From: Cycas panzhihuaensis
Lineage: Eukaryota; Cycadophyta
Assembly (NCBI GenBank): GCA_023213395.1
Contig: CM041465.1
Location: forward strand, 237,343,741 to 237,407,740
Reading direction: 5' to 3'
Length of the DNA stretch: 64,000 bases
Positions 23,881-35,421 of the stretch are shown here, piece after piece. Below the pieces are notes generated by a model. The model saw nothing but the letters and a program-made list of their open reading frames with translations, did no database searches and was not told the DNA's origin. Made by a program: the position numbers and the translations under genes. Positions within the stretch are counted from its first letter, which is position 1; each line of letters begins with the position of its first letter.

Positions 23881-25240
23881 ATGTTCATCTTGCTGCTCCT
23901 ATTTCATTTCAGCTTCTACACTATCTGATTTTACAAGATTAGGTTCATCAAATATGACATCTCTGTTAATGGTGATTTTATGGGTGATAGCATCCCACAA
24001 CTTATATCCCTTTACACCATCCTTATCACCATAACCAACAAAGATATATCTCTTGGATTTTGGGTCTAACTTTGAACGTTTACTTTTGCCAGTCCAGGTA
24101 TAAGCATCACAACAAAAAACTTTTAAATATGAATAATCACATGGATGTCTAGTCCATACCACTTCAAGAATTTTATAATCTATTGCAAGTGATGGTGACC
24201 TGTTTACTAGATAGTAAGTTGTTTGAACAGCTTCTGCCCACAAGCCCTGCTCCACTCTTGCATTACTTAGCATGCCTTTTGCTCTTTCCAGAGTGTCCTA
24301 TTCATGTGCTCAGTAATGTCATTTTGTTGCAGAGTATAACTAGTGGTCTTGTGTCTTTCGATCCTAGCTTCTCTATAATAGTTCTCAAACTCTAAGGAGT
24401 TGAACTCACTTCTATTGTCATTTCCTAAATATTTGATTATCTTACCAGTACTGTTCTCAACTAAAGCCTTGAACTACTTAAACACACTGAAAACTTCAAA
24501 TTTTCTTTTCAAAAAATAAACCCATACCTTCCTGGAGTAATCATCTATAAATGTGACAAAATATAGTGATCCTCCACAAGATATTTTAGGGGTTGGTTCC
24601 CATACATCTGAATGTATGTAATCTAGAATGCCTTTACTAGTGTGACTCCCTACTTTAAACCTGAGTCTACACTGTTTTCCAAAAATATAATGTTTACAAA
24701 AATCCAAATCTGAAAGCTACAAGTTAGAAAGCAACTTATAGTTTATCAACACCTTAAGTCTTTTCTCAGTCATGTGCCCATGTCTCTATTTCCATAGCTA
24801 AGTAGGATCTTCTACAGTCTTTGACATTGTAGCTACTTGGTTGACATTTGTACTTCCCACTAAAATATAAAGATTTTCTTTCTTTAAGGCTTTCATAACA
24901 ACCAAGGTGCCCTTTGACACCTTTAGGACTCCTTCATGACCTGTATACTTAAGACCACCTGAATCTAATTCACCTAAGGAAATCAGTTTCCTTTTCAAAT
25001 CAGGTACATGTCTAACCTCAGTTAATGTTCTGACTACCCCATCGAACATCTTAATTCTGATGCAACCAATGCCCACTGTCTTACAAGAAACTTCATTTCC
25101 CATAAGCACATCACCACCATCAAGAGATTGGTATGATGAGAACTAACTCTTGTATGGACACATGTGGTGCAAAGCATGTGAATCTAATAACTAGTCATGG
25201 TGATAATGAGAACATTACAAGCGATCAAGACATCATCATC
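23881..25240 (-). pseudogene. Element G protease and integrase
   Basis: Protease: LLDSHALHHMCPYKS at about 25170, where LDSGASHHMC is expected; the Gly after Asp-Ser is lost. Then MGNEVSCKTVGIGCIRIKMF and VRHVPDLKRKLISLGEL (24798-25109). Integrase: zinc module end CKHYIFGKQCRLRF at about 24690, core IHSDVWEP and FIDDYSRKVWVYFLK, GNDNRSEFNS at about 24410, QQNDITEHMNRTL at about 24300 (usual QQNGVAERMNRTL). The C-terminal part is open at 23899-24273 (YLVNRSPSLAI, FVGYGDKDGVKGYKLWD). Confidence 0.88.
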
Positions 25241-25289
25241 CATACATTGATTTGACTCCACCAGATGTGCCTCCTTGGTAGGATCTTCC

Positions 25290-26050
25290 TTTTTCTAGAA
25301 CTCTTTCCTTTTGTAACAATCCTTCTTGAGGTGACCGGTCTTATTACAATGCCAACACTTGAGCTTACTCTTTTTGCTCTTTGACTTAGACCTCAATGTA
25401 TCCCTGGAGTTTTGTCCTCTCTCAAAAGTTCTACCCCTTACTGTCATGGCTTCTAGTATGGAGGTTTCAAGACTAGACTTCCTCCACACTTCTTCCATTA
25501 GCAAAGCACTCACAACAGAATCATATTCCAATTCATCTATAGTGCTAAAACTAATTGAGGTGATAATATTATCCCAAGATTTAGGTAATGAGCATAACAG
25601 GGTAATAGCCTTGTCCTCATCCTTAATTTTAACGTCGATACTAGTCAATTGATAAATAAGAGTATTAAAAATATTTAAATGGTCAGCAATTTTTGTACCT
25701 TCCTTTATCTGTAATGAGTACAGTTGCCTCTTCAGGTAGATTTGATTCGTTACTGATTTGGTCATATACAGGCCTTCCAATCAGGTCCATAATCCTGCTA
25801 CTGTTTGCTCCCCTATGATATTAAACAAGACTTCATCTACCAAGCACAAGCATATTGTGCTAAGTGCCTTTTTGTCTAAATCATCCCATTCATGATTGTC
25901 CATCCCTGCGGGTTTCTTCGATTTGCTTGCAAGGGCTTTGTATAAACCCTGTTGTATAAGAATATCATATGCTTTTAGCTTTCACAACTTGAAGTTATTC
26001 TTGCCATTGAATTTCTCTACCTCAAACTTTGCACCTACTAGTTTCACCAT
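25290..26050 (-). pseudogene. Element G gag (UBN2 type) with zinc knuckle
   Basis: Starts at the ATG at 26050 (MVKLVGAKFEVEKFNGKNNF), 58 bases after the primer site. A TGA replaces the Trp that should follow NFKL. A long open part, 25295-25780, has the UBN2-like capsid (YLKRQLYSLQIKEGTKIADH, LPKSWDNIITSIS) and ends with a clear zinc knuckle CWHCNKTGHLKKDC (C-x2-C-x4-H-x4-C). Length fits a copia gag. Confidence 0.9.
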
Positions 26051-26107
26051 TTGGTATAGAAAAGCTGACACTAAAACCTTCACAAACTTGCTGCAAGAAA
26101 AAAAGAG

Positions 26108-26121
26108 TGGCTCTGATACCA
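26108..26121 (-). other. Element G primer-binding site, tRNA-iMet
   Basis: On the minus strand TGGTATCAGAGCCA lies two bases after the 5' LTR. This is the standard initiator-Met site of plant copia elements. Confidence 0.95.
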
Positions 26122-26123
26122 CT

Positions 26124-26755
26124 TGTTGAGAATACAAGGTCCCAACCCTTTAACTGCCACCAAGATCTATTGCATTCTTACAACTAGTTACAGAAATCAA
26201 AACTTAAAATTACATGCAAGTTCTAAAATCAGAGATTATATAATAACAAGACTATGAAAGCCAAACATCACATGTGCACCTAATATAACATGGTAAAACC
26301 CTAACAGTATGCTAGGGAAATATCCATACAGGAAAAGTATCAATCTTTATTACTGTAGAATGGAGAAACAGTATATCACAGTTACATAGTGCTCTCAGGA
26401 ACAACAACCAGCTACCGCCATTATCACAGTTATATTGCATCACATTACAACATAATAAGAAAAGCCCTAAAATGGGCTACATGAGAGGAACATCCAAGAC
26501 CTAAATATCAACCATAGAATCTAGGGTATTTGTATTGAATGACCCTGATTCTCTTTACATTTTGATAAGGTTTACATGGCTAATTTTTTGGGTCGGGGGC
26601 TATCACCCCCGAACCCCCTCCTAGTGGGCGTTCACCCCACCATCTCTAGCCAAGGGGCTCGCCCCTTGGAACCCCTCAAGAAAGATTAGGGGGAGAAACC
26701 ACGCTGAAAACATGCTATAATTTTAGCCCCATAATTGTTTTCACAATACCCAATA
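26124..26755 (-). repeat. Element G 5' LTR
   Basis: Partner of 21434-22078 with scattered substitutions and a few small gaps in the GC-rich block. On the minus strand it starts TATTGGGTATTGTG and ends ATTCTCAACA. The first bases TA are supported by the target duplication that directly follows on the plus strand. Confidence 0.92.
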
Positions 26756-27010
26756 TAATTAACGAAACCGAGTAAACAATTGTTATTAAAGCCTTAACTA
26801 ATATGCTTTGTTTCCATCATTGCCATATTATCCTACACTATGACTCTCAAATCATGGTATCCTAATTGACCCATATCTATCAGGTTATTTACCCTAGATT
26901 GAGATCTTTGGCTATGATAACCAGATCCTTATTGGTCTACTTTTCCTCGGTTGATATTTAGTATATCCCTCGTAACTGAAACATTGAGGTAGATGGCCTA
27001 CTCAACTTTA
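26756..27010 (+). pseudogene. Element F archaeal-type RNase H, C-terminal part
   Basis: Continues the gene cut at 21433. INETE carries the catalytic Glu of NNEAEY, then IVIKALTNMLCFHH and YDSQIMVS with the third acidic residue (Asp). Near 26950-27000 VDIQYIPRN.NIEVDGLL matches the C-terminal motif of D, E and C (VDIQDIPRALNAEAYSL in C). Stops at TAA after NETE and elsewhere. Confidence 0.75.
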
Positions 27011-27090
27011 TCCTTAAGTCCCACCTTCAACTCCAAGGTGACTTTCTATCAACTTAATGGGTTTCCCATTGGAGATAGAGATTTAGGGGG
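27011..27090 (+). other. Element F end, with purine run
   Basis: Short remainder of F. It ends GAGATAGAGATTTAGGGGG directly against the reversed LTR end of element E. The purine run resembles the polypurine tracts of D and E (AAGGGGGCAG), so E may have landed close to the F polypurine tract. Confidence 0.4.
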
Positions 27091-28380
27091 TGGAAGCATA
27101 CCTCTGGGGGGTCACTAAACACAAGGAAATCAAGGCATCATAATTGTTAAACAAAGGGCTTAAAGATCCTTAAGAGTGGAGGGATAAGTCACCCATAAAG
27201 GGCATTCGTGCATTGGAATGCAGGTTTGAAGACCCACAAATGGTGCATAAGACCCTCCCTTTAGGAAGGTACCTTCTTGGATTCGAAATGGGCAAAGGTA
27301 TCCTCAATTTGCTAAGTAGCCTCAAAGGGGACTTTCCTATTTAGACAGGTTGAGGAAGAAGAGGGAGGATAAAATCACATTTCCCAAGATGAGGGGAAAA
27401 GAGGAGGCAAATTATAGTGGAAAGGGGGTGCTTATGGAGAAAGAGAAGGATGGAAAGTAGAAAGAGTATGAGAAAGGGAGCTTGGTGTGAGGAAGCTAAC
27501 TCTTAGAAGGGTAAGGAAAGTAGGGTGCCTTACCAAGGGACACCCCTAGGGTTTATATACACTAGACATGTGACTAAGTATGTCAAAGGTTTTAGGAGAT
27601 GTCTTTGTTTTGCTTAAGAAAGTAATGCAATAATGCAAAATACTATTACCACCAAATAAAGGCAATTTAAAAGAAAAAATCCCTTCTTTGTCTCTATTTC
27701 CTCTCTCTCCTTTTATTTTATGGATGAAAAGTCAAGGGAATAAGGGGGAGAGTAAATGGAAGAAAAGAGTGCAATGACTAGTATGATTTGTTCTAATGAT
27801 GCATGAGAAACAAAGTAACCATTAAGAGGCTTAAATCCATAAGGATACAATATGAGTGGTATATCAATGCAAAATACCCTCATTTGAATGCCCATGCAAC
27901 AAGGAGGGGAAAGAAAGTGGAGTCAATACATGCCAATACAATGGATGACTTTCTTTCCTAACAAATATAAAGTAGATGATCTACAAGCATAATAGAATGC
28001 ATGCAATGCTTTTCTTTTCTTTTATTTTTGGAAAGGGATAAAGGGATAAAGAAAAAAGGAGAAGTTAGAGGAGGTGTACCTAGAACCAAGTCAGTTGGTG
28101 AAGTGTGCATTTCTTCCCTCTTTTCAATCTCTTTACTAATCACCTCGTGCTACTTACCATGGTTGGAATTATAGGTGGAACATTGGCAGTGCTTCCTTAC
28201 CTTCCCCAAGGTGCTTGTGCAAAATGAAATAAGAAAAGTTGCAAAGAAAAGTTCAAAGGAAATATAAGGGAAATAAAGTACACATACCTTTTACTATGAT
28301 TCCTGCTTACTTTGGAAAGCAAAACCTATTTGATGGGTCAATTTCCTTTCTACAAGAAGTTATATATATATGCAGGAGCA

Positions 28381-28459
<79 letters not shown>

Positions 28460-28492
28460 CATGTATATATGTATGTATGTATGTATGTATGT
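28381..28492 (+). repeat. Microsatellite (TA)n(TG)n(TATG)n inside E 3' LTR
   Basis: AT run, about 60 bases of TG, then GTAT units. Open frames of Cys-Val repeats here are products of the repeat. The same place in the 5' LTR (about 57740-57775) has only GTATACAAGTATATATG. Confidence 0.95.
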
Positions 28493-29560
28493 TTTCCAAA
28501 AGAAAATCAGATCTTACATATGTGCTTTTAAAGAAAAGAAAACAATATGCTATTCAATTTTTTCCTAATATGCAATCAAGTATTTAAACAATCCTTTAAG
28601 AAGGGAAGATGAGGGTAAAGGGAGTAAGAAAGAAAGTCTCAGAATAGCCAAGCCTCCCAAATAGGGCACCTCCATGTACTTAAGGACTCCAAGCAACCAA
28701 ATCAAGCAATGGTTTGAAGCTATAAGCAAACAAAGAAGGTGATAAATCTTGCAAGGGCAAAAGTTGTAAAAGCTACAAAAACTGCAAATGTTGAATAAGT
28801 TGCAATGTTCCAACCTTTATAAAATTTATAAGATAAGGCAAGAATCCCATAAACCACGAGATTTACTAAGAAATATGATATTAAACAATGCATGAGGGCT
28901 AGTTGTAGGCATTGGAAGTGGCTTCCAATGCTACAACTAGCAAGTTCCTTCACCCAAAAGGAGATATGAGATGGGAGAAATGAGAAAGGTAGGGGGCTAC
29001 CCTAGAGGATGCAGCTAAAAGGGTCAAAACCCTAGCCTTAAGATCCTCTTCTTCCTCTCTATAAGTTCCCACAATCTACCTACTTGTGGCCTTAGAGGAA
29101 TCTTAAGAGGTGTTGAAGGATGAGTAAGGGTTTTCCTTCCTCTAAAGAAACTAAGAAATAAATGTATGGAGGAGAATTTTAGGTAAACAAAGGATAATAC
29201 TTATAAAATACCCTTGCCATAGGAAGGAACAATAAGGTACATGTTATAAATCACTACAAAAATTGATTTAGAGTAGATATTAGCTCATGGACTGGTAGGA
29301 AGAGAAGGATCCCTCCTATTGGGTGGAGGAAGGCTCCACTTAGCAGCATAAAGAAGATGAGAAACCTATAAAAGCCTGATGTGATGGCTAAAGAGAGCAC
29401 TTGAGAGGAGGAACCTGCTAGAAATGAACTATTACAAACTTGCAACTTAGGGTTTTTCCCTAAGGGAAGAAGGAGGTAGAGGAAGAGAGTAGGAGATAGC
29501 AGTTAGAGATATTTTTTCTTTTTAAAATGAGCTAAGAGAGACAAAGTGAGTTTGAAATTG

Positions 29561-29570
29561 GGTTTTTATA
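29561..29570 (-). promoter_or_regulatory. TATA-like box in E 3' LTR
   Basis: Minus-strand GGGTATAAAAACCC, about 720 bases from the LTR start. It sits at the position of TATTTAA in A (3651) and TACTTAAAC in C (43361). Confidence 0.45.
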
Positions 29571-30288
29571 CCCAATTTTAGTCTATCGAGCAATTAGGAT
29601 TCACTCTGGTAGGGAAATGGACTCCTTCTATGTGTTAGTTTTGTAATAAATATAAATTTGGTTATTGCCAAGCTGTGGATTCAAATGAATAGTTATCGTA
29701 TAGTAAATTTCATGGTACCACAAAATTTATCATAGTATTGCAAAAAGTGCTGCAGTGCACTCAAAACATAGGAACAAATAAAGAGGGGCCTAGTAGCCCC
29801 CTAAAGGAAAATTCTTAGATCCTAACAGAGTAAAAATCTAGACTATTAAGGCATCTAGAAGACCTTTAGCTACTGGTGGGGCCTCAACAAACAAGGAAAA
29901 GGTGGTAATTAGATCTCAATATGAGACAAGCGGTAAGTGTAAGGGTGATCAGGCCTAAAACATGGTGTTAGGGATCGTGTAATACCAAAAGATAGTCAAA
30001 AGTGGGTTGTAAGAGCTCGAGAGTACTTATGAGTGTTGTGGAGGTGTGATGGAGGGGTAAATTATGCCATGGGATGCTTTTCCTAAGTCATCATAGGCTA
30101 AAAAGATAGTTACAAGCATAAAAGAGTAAGCAAGCCAAGCATATCAATCATGTAATCAACAATACCCCATAGAATGTAGCTACTACATGTCTTAATACAT
30201 CCTGAAGTAAAAGAAGTGCTAGGCTAGAGATATACCTACACCTACCTAAGAGGTGTCATCCATATATATTCCTAGTAGCCAAGAAACT

Positions 30289-30300
30289 CTGCCCCCTCGA
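30289..30300 (-). other. Element E polypurine tract
   Basis: Minus-strand TCGAGGGGGCAG directly before the LTR start. Element D has CTAAGGGGGCAG at the same place. Confidence 0.75.
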
Positions 30301-30819
30301 CAGTAGAGCTTCGTTGCTCAAAAGCATAGAGTGATGGAAAATGCTATCAACATAAAGGTTAGTATCATATATCAATGTAAAAGGCTATCACTGTCTAAGA
30401 GGAATGGCAAGTATCATGGCAAATTATATGGACAATGAAGGAGAAGGGATAGCATAGGGGTTGCCTATGCATCATCCTAGAATCTAATATAAAAGAAAGA
30501 GGGGATAAGGGGGATGCCCCCATTGTGCCTATGCAAGATGAGTGATGTGCATGGTTATGAACACGATTAACAAGTAAGTATGAGCAGGAGACATATACAT
30601 ATAGGGAGTCAAAGTGCATGGGCCTCATATTGGAGGTGGCACAAAGGACAAGGTTAAGGAACAAACCTTGTGGTCACCATAGTTTAACCTCATTGTGGCC
30701 TACTTTCATAGGTGTGAAGGAATCACAAGTGGAGGATGGGATGATCCTGGAGCCTAGGCAATCAGGCAACTCACTAGGCTACCTAAGAAGGATCATCCAA
30801 AAGAGAGAGACAATACTCA
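30301..30819 (-). other. Element E stretch between aRNH and polypurine tract
   Basis: Conserved with 59579-60090 of D. In both, a frame reads through with aligned residues: SSCIGTMGASPLSPLSFI (E, open at 30395-30664) and LPCIGVMGAPPSSTLSFI (D). It could be a C-terminal extension of the aRNH ORF or merely recent common ancestry; no domain is recognised. Confidence 0.45.
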
Positions 30820-31266
30820 AGGACATAATGGACAACCATCCACCTTAGCATTTAAGTCTCACAGGATATACTAAACATCCACGGAGGAGAAATGAGATAA
30901 AAGAGATCTAGCAATTAAGGCAAGTGCTCTCAATCGTGGGAAACACACCTGGTAATCCTAGGTTAGTTATGATATGATGATCTAAGAGTCACAAAAGAGG
31001 GTAATGGGACCATGGTGGAAGCAAAGTGCATCATTAAGGGCCTCGATAATAGTTATATATTTAGCTTCATTATTTGTGGCCTTGGGGAGAAAGATTTTGG
31101 AACATATATAGTCATGTATGAAGGGTTCATAAAGGATCCACATAGTAGCAAAAGGTCTTGGATTATCATGACTACCTCTGTTAGTGAAGATAAGTAGTAC
31201 CATGGTGAAAATAATGGGGTTTATATCATACAGTAAGAGAAATGGTGATAGTAAGGTCAAAAGCAA
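30820..31266 (-). pseudogene. Element E archaeal-type RNase H downstream of integrase
   Basis: Open part 30982-31266. TMVLLIFTNRGSHDNPRP replaces FTDGGSHGNPGP, so the first catalytic Asp is Asn here. KATNNEAKYITIIEALN keeps the catalytic Glu, and ITLFCDS the next Asp. Beyond a stop, VDV.YIL.DLNAKVDG holds the C-terminal acidic motif. It lies on the sense strand about 4.8 kb past the integrase stop and 0.5 kb before the polypurine tract. Confidence 0.85.
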
Positions 31267-32689
31267 GAGAGTGAATGGGTGCAGCGATGGGACTATAATG
31301 ACTCAGAAATCTATGAATATGGGTTAGAGGATAAGAGAGCCCTGGGAGGAGGCTCCCAAGCTTGAGGAAGCCTACCCAATGAAAATGTGAGGAGGAGATA
31401 ATAAGAAAGCCCCTTTGTGGCTCCCATGGGCCACAGAAAGGGCTAACAGAGGTCTAAGAAGGGGGAGGCACTCCTCCTAGGAGCCTTAAAGGCTCAAACA
31501 GGTGACGAAAATGGATCCAAGATGCTAAAATAAGTCAAAGGAGTATAAACATATATATGTTTCGAAGTGGCACAAAAAATAAGGTGAAAGAGGCCTCTAG
31601 TGAAGAAAAAATAAAATCGCAAAAGTAATGTGATAACAGAACTCTAAACCATACAAAGAATAAATAATATAAACAAATCAAGAACTCAACAAAGAAAACT
31701 AAGAGATTCAAGTCTAAGCATAGACCTTTTATTAATTTGAGTAATATCTAAAGAATTACAGTGATGAATAAACCCTAACTCTTCTTCTCGACTCATCCAT
31801 GACCATATCATGTTACATGTGATGTTATATAAGAATATATAGATATAACATTACAAGATACTACCTTATAATTTTATAATACAATGGGCATAAATAATGG
31901 GCCAATAAAAGACCCCCATAAGACACCCAAAAGTTTTTCTCAGGGGCTCCCACCCTAAATCCCTACCTGGGGGGCCATTGGCTCCCTAGACCTCCAAAAA
32001 AGGGCTTGGGTATAATGTCTATACCCATGTAACATTTTCAAAGTATTCAACATATCTAACATCTAATAAACTAAAGGGGTCATCATAAATACACAAAAAA
32101 ATCTTGAAATAAAGGCTACATGAGTGAAACAAGGGATAGACCCTGAAGACAAAGTGGATGAGGGCAGAGAGATGGTCTTAAGGGCTATTTCAGTAAGGGA
32201 AAAGGAGAAGGTATCCCTTGGGACCCTCACATATATAAAGGAAGGAGGGTGAAAATGGAATTCATTTTCATAGGCCCCACAATTGATTTGGAGCCCTCCC
32301 TTCTATGTAATGAAGCCCTATCGAGATTTGGGAGCACCTTATGGGAGATATAACCATTAGATCGAGGTGTAGAGATAGCTGATGAGATTGAGGTGATGAG
32401 ATAGTAGTGGCTAGGCCTGATCTAGTGAGTGGATCATTCCTTAACTCTTCTATTTTATCATTTTATTTTAATGGCTTTTTTACAATTTTAATAGCTTATT
32501 TTGGCCTCATAAGGGCAAATCGGTATCCCCTGGAGCTCGAATGAGGCCCAAGGAGGTAGAGGACCAGGGCATTAGATAACCCTACTCCCAGTGGGCTAGG
32601 CTTTGGTCCACTTAGAATTTCTTTTTGAGATTCTAGGGCATCGTCATTTTTTAGGAGGGAAAACAATGGCCTCGCAATAAAGATTACAG
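31267..32689 (-). other. Element E spacer between antisense ORF and aRNH
   Basis: No gene seen. Conserved blocks match D 60640-61500 and B 13140-13830 (for example GACCAGGGCATTAG at 32561 and 61377). It would hold the 5' flank and possible promoter of the antisense ORF. Confidence 0.5.
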
Positions 32690-34143
32690 TGCCACAAAGT
32701 TTGCAACAGGGCTGCTAAGAAAATAGAATTTTCTTGGTAGGGCTGCATTAATATCTATGATACCATAGATTTTGATGTGGGGCAGTGAATAAATAGTGGA
32801 AAAAAATGGAAAAGAAGCCCAATAGATAACTTTACTTATCCTAATGGAGCATAGGGCATCCAAGGGGTAGCATGACATATGATAGAGTGATATAAAGGGA
32901 TTTCTGACTAATTTTAGGGTTGTTTATAGGCTATAATTGCAGTTGACAAGTACGAGAACATTAGGATGCTGATGCTAAGCTTCATAGAGATGATGATGAG
33001 GCATGACATGATAACCTTGAGATGTTGTAGGCTTCTAAAGGTTATCAGGATGACCCAATATGAATCTGACTACCATCTCTTGGTTGATATAGTCTCCCAT
33101 TAGGACAAATGAAGACACATATTCCACCTTCTCCAGGTGGGAGAAATCACTATCATGCTGGGGGATATAAGGAGGATATTAGGCATACCGACGAGAGGAG
33201 CACTAGCATCACTATGCTCATTGCCCTTTATAGCTACTACCCATAGGGAGGTAGCCACTTATTTCATAGGACAAGGTAGGTGGGATTGATGAGGTGTGTC
33301 AATCCAGGCTATGGTTCTTTCTATAGTTCCTTGGGTGAGGAAACTCATCACATCAGCTATTATGTTCAGGATCTCCTAGAAATAGAACTATAGATACATA
33401 CCCAGAGAATGGATAACCACAGTTTAGAGATGCAATGATGGTGAGAGGCTGGATTAGGCTACCTAGATAGTATCCAACCTTATTGCATAGTTAGATAAGG
33501 TTTGAGTGATACAGAGAGGAGGATTCTCTTACTACACTCTATTGTAGTACTAGTTCTTCGACCAATTTAGAGTGGTGGCACCACCATCCTTTCTCAACTC
33601 AGACACCTAAGGTCCATAGGTGGTAGACTAGGTTTAGGGGATAGAGGACTAAGCTAATGTGTAGAGGTTAGTAGAGGTGACATCACTAGATTTACTCACT
33701 CTGGTAGATTTCACGATGGATTAATATAGGGCAATCTATTGGGAGAGTGATGATAGAGTAAGAGAGTTAGGGGACAAGCCCAATGAGGGAAGAGGTGATG
33801 GGGTAGTTCCATCAAGAGCTATAGGAGGTAAGCAGGCCTACTAGTGCCTACAAAGGGAGATAGGACACCACCAAGGCTAACAAGAAGAGGGAGAGCTACA
33901 GGTAGAGCTCCAGTAGCAGAAGTGGCTATGGTGACAGTGACAGAGGCAGCGATAGCCATGGTAGAGAGAGGAGTCCATGGAGAGCAAGGATTAGAGGCAG
34001 AAGTTTCCTTAGTGGCCGATTTAGTGGGTGAGAGAGTGCCTGAGGCAGAGGAGGTAGAGGTAGTAGTAAGGGAAGCTACTGTAGAGGAGGTGATCGTGAG
34101 AGCAAAGGAGCCTTCCATCCCAAGAGATGAGATTCTACCCTAA
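32690..34143 (+). pseudogene. Element E antisense ORF, first part: plant mobile domain and acidic tail
   Basis: Lies opposite to E gag-pol. From about 32930 the frame reads YENIRMLMLSFIEMM, then LVDIVSH.DK.RHIFHLLQ and VGEITIMLGDIRRILGIP, the hallmark PMD order (WD, HTFHL, GEMTITLxDVxxLLGLP). REVATYFIGQGRWD and VRKLITSAIMFRIS follow. The open tail 33844-34143 is rich in Glu, Val and Ala and ends PRDEILP at a TAA. D and F have the same domain. Amino-terminal start by analogy with the ATG at 61517 in D. Several stops within the PMD. Confidence 0.7.
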
Positions 34144-34199
34144 CTCGACATCTTTTCAATCACTACCTACTTGGAAGATTTATTTATTTTGATTTTGAT

Positions 34200-34227
34200 G
34201 CTTTATATATATATCTATATATATCTA

Positions 34228-34258
<31 letters not shown>
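34200..34258 (+). repeat. AT-rich microsatellite between the two parts of the antisense ORF
   Basis: ATAT with a few ATCT units. The same gap in B (about 12795-12835, reverse) has only a short TATATATA. Confidence 0.9.
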
Positions 34259-34261
<3 letters not shown>

Positions 34262-34980
34262 TTAGACTAACACGGGGTATATGTGGTTTAGCAAGAGTAG
34301 TGGAGATGATGAGGCTACTAGAGGTGATAGTCTGTGAGTTATTTCCTAAGGTCTACATGAAGGGACAACCTCCCATCCTAGCTAGCAAGGAGCCTCAATC
34401 AGTGGGAACATATACAATAGTATTCACCCCATTGACTAGAGCCAGGGACATATGGGTGGTAGAGTCTTGGGATTACCAAGTGAGGATAGGATAGCTACAG
34501 GGTGCCTTAGATGGACTTTGAGCAAAGAGGGATCAGTTAGCAACAAAGAGAGATGCTCTACAAGGCCAGGTTTAGGCATAGAGGCTGAAGGAGAAGGAGC
34601 AGCAGGCAGAGATGTAGAGAGCAGGATCTAGATTGCCATGTTGGAGGAGAGGCACTGAGGAGCAATGGAAGAGAGGGATCATATCTAGGCAAGATATGAT
34701 CAATTGGTGGAGCATATTGCCACTAGGTCATCGCGAAGTAGATCTCATACTCATATCACAACGACGAACTAGAGGAGGCCTCGAGATGAGGAGAGCAAGG
34801 TGGTGAGCTCACAGTGGTACCATAGGAGCCTAGAAGGTATGTGGTCTCCTGGCGAGGGATCTCATAGGCAAGGAGATGATGCCCTCTAAGGGTAGGGTGT
34901 CGAGGAGGATTGCACATTATTGATTTTGAGTAGAAAAGCATTGGACCTCCAAGGAGTCTCACTATATGTAGACACATGAT
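34262..34980 (+). pseudogene. Element E antisense ORF, second part: conserved block and coiled coil
   Basis: Reads EMMRLLEVIVCELFPKVYMK, GQPPILASKEPQS, then TPLTRARDIWVVES. After a stop comes a heptad-rich, Arg/Lys/Gln-rich stretch (LDGL.AKRDQLATKRDALQG, KEKEQQAEM) that suggests a coiled coil. B and F have the same block at 12605-12793 and about 18880-18990. Separation from the first part by a stop, an AT-rich gap and an AG before the block suggests a spliced intron, but splice sites are not proved. No known domain recognised. Confidence 0.55.
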
Positions 34981-35062
34981 TATACTCCTCCCTATAAGGA
35001 TTTTAACTTCCTAAGGCATGATGCCTAGATGATGATGTACTATATAATCTATTATACCATAT
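34981..35062 (-). other. Element E conserved spacer next to microsatellite
   Basis: Matches the reverse of 12010-12090 in B and 18330-18400 in F. No gene. Confidence 0.4.

Positions 35063-35421
<359 letters not shown>

Larger units (their letters stand above)
21434..26755 (-). mobile_element. Element G: Ty1/copia retrotransposon, nearly full length
   Basis: 5.3 kb with 0.63-0.65 kb LTRs, a tRNA-iMet primer site and copia order gag, protease, integrase, RT, RNase H on the minus strand. It is inserted in the aRNH of element F. The flanks are CAATT (21429-21433) and TAATT (26756-26760), a target duplication with one C-to-T change. Removing G joins KAT with NETE, as expected for ATNNEAE. Size and LTR length resemble the Tork/Tnt1 group; that placement is tentative. 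Coding frames have stops, so it is not autonomous. Confidence 0.92.
27091..30288 (-). repeat. Element E 3' LTR (3.2 kb)
   Basis: Minus-strand start AGTTTCTTGGCTACTAGG, end GTATGCTTCCA. It aligns with 56139-59566, for example 27100-27330 with 56145-56385. No gene seen; frames at 27713-27895, 27958-28143, 28565-28953 and 29254-29445 have no protein signature. It differs from its 5' partner by a microsatellite (28381-28492) and by one copy instead of two of a 250-base unit at the U5 end. Confidence 0.85.

Noticed and set aside
28239-28587. Open frames with Cys-Val repeats
   Set aside because: Produced by the TG microsatellite within the E LTR.
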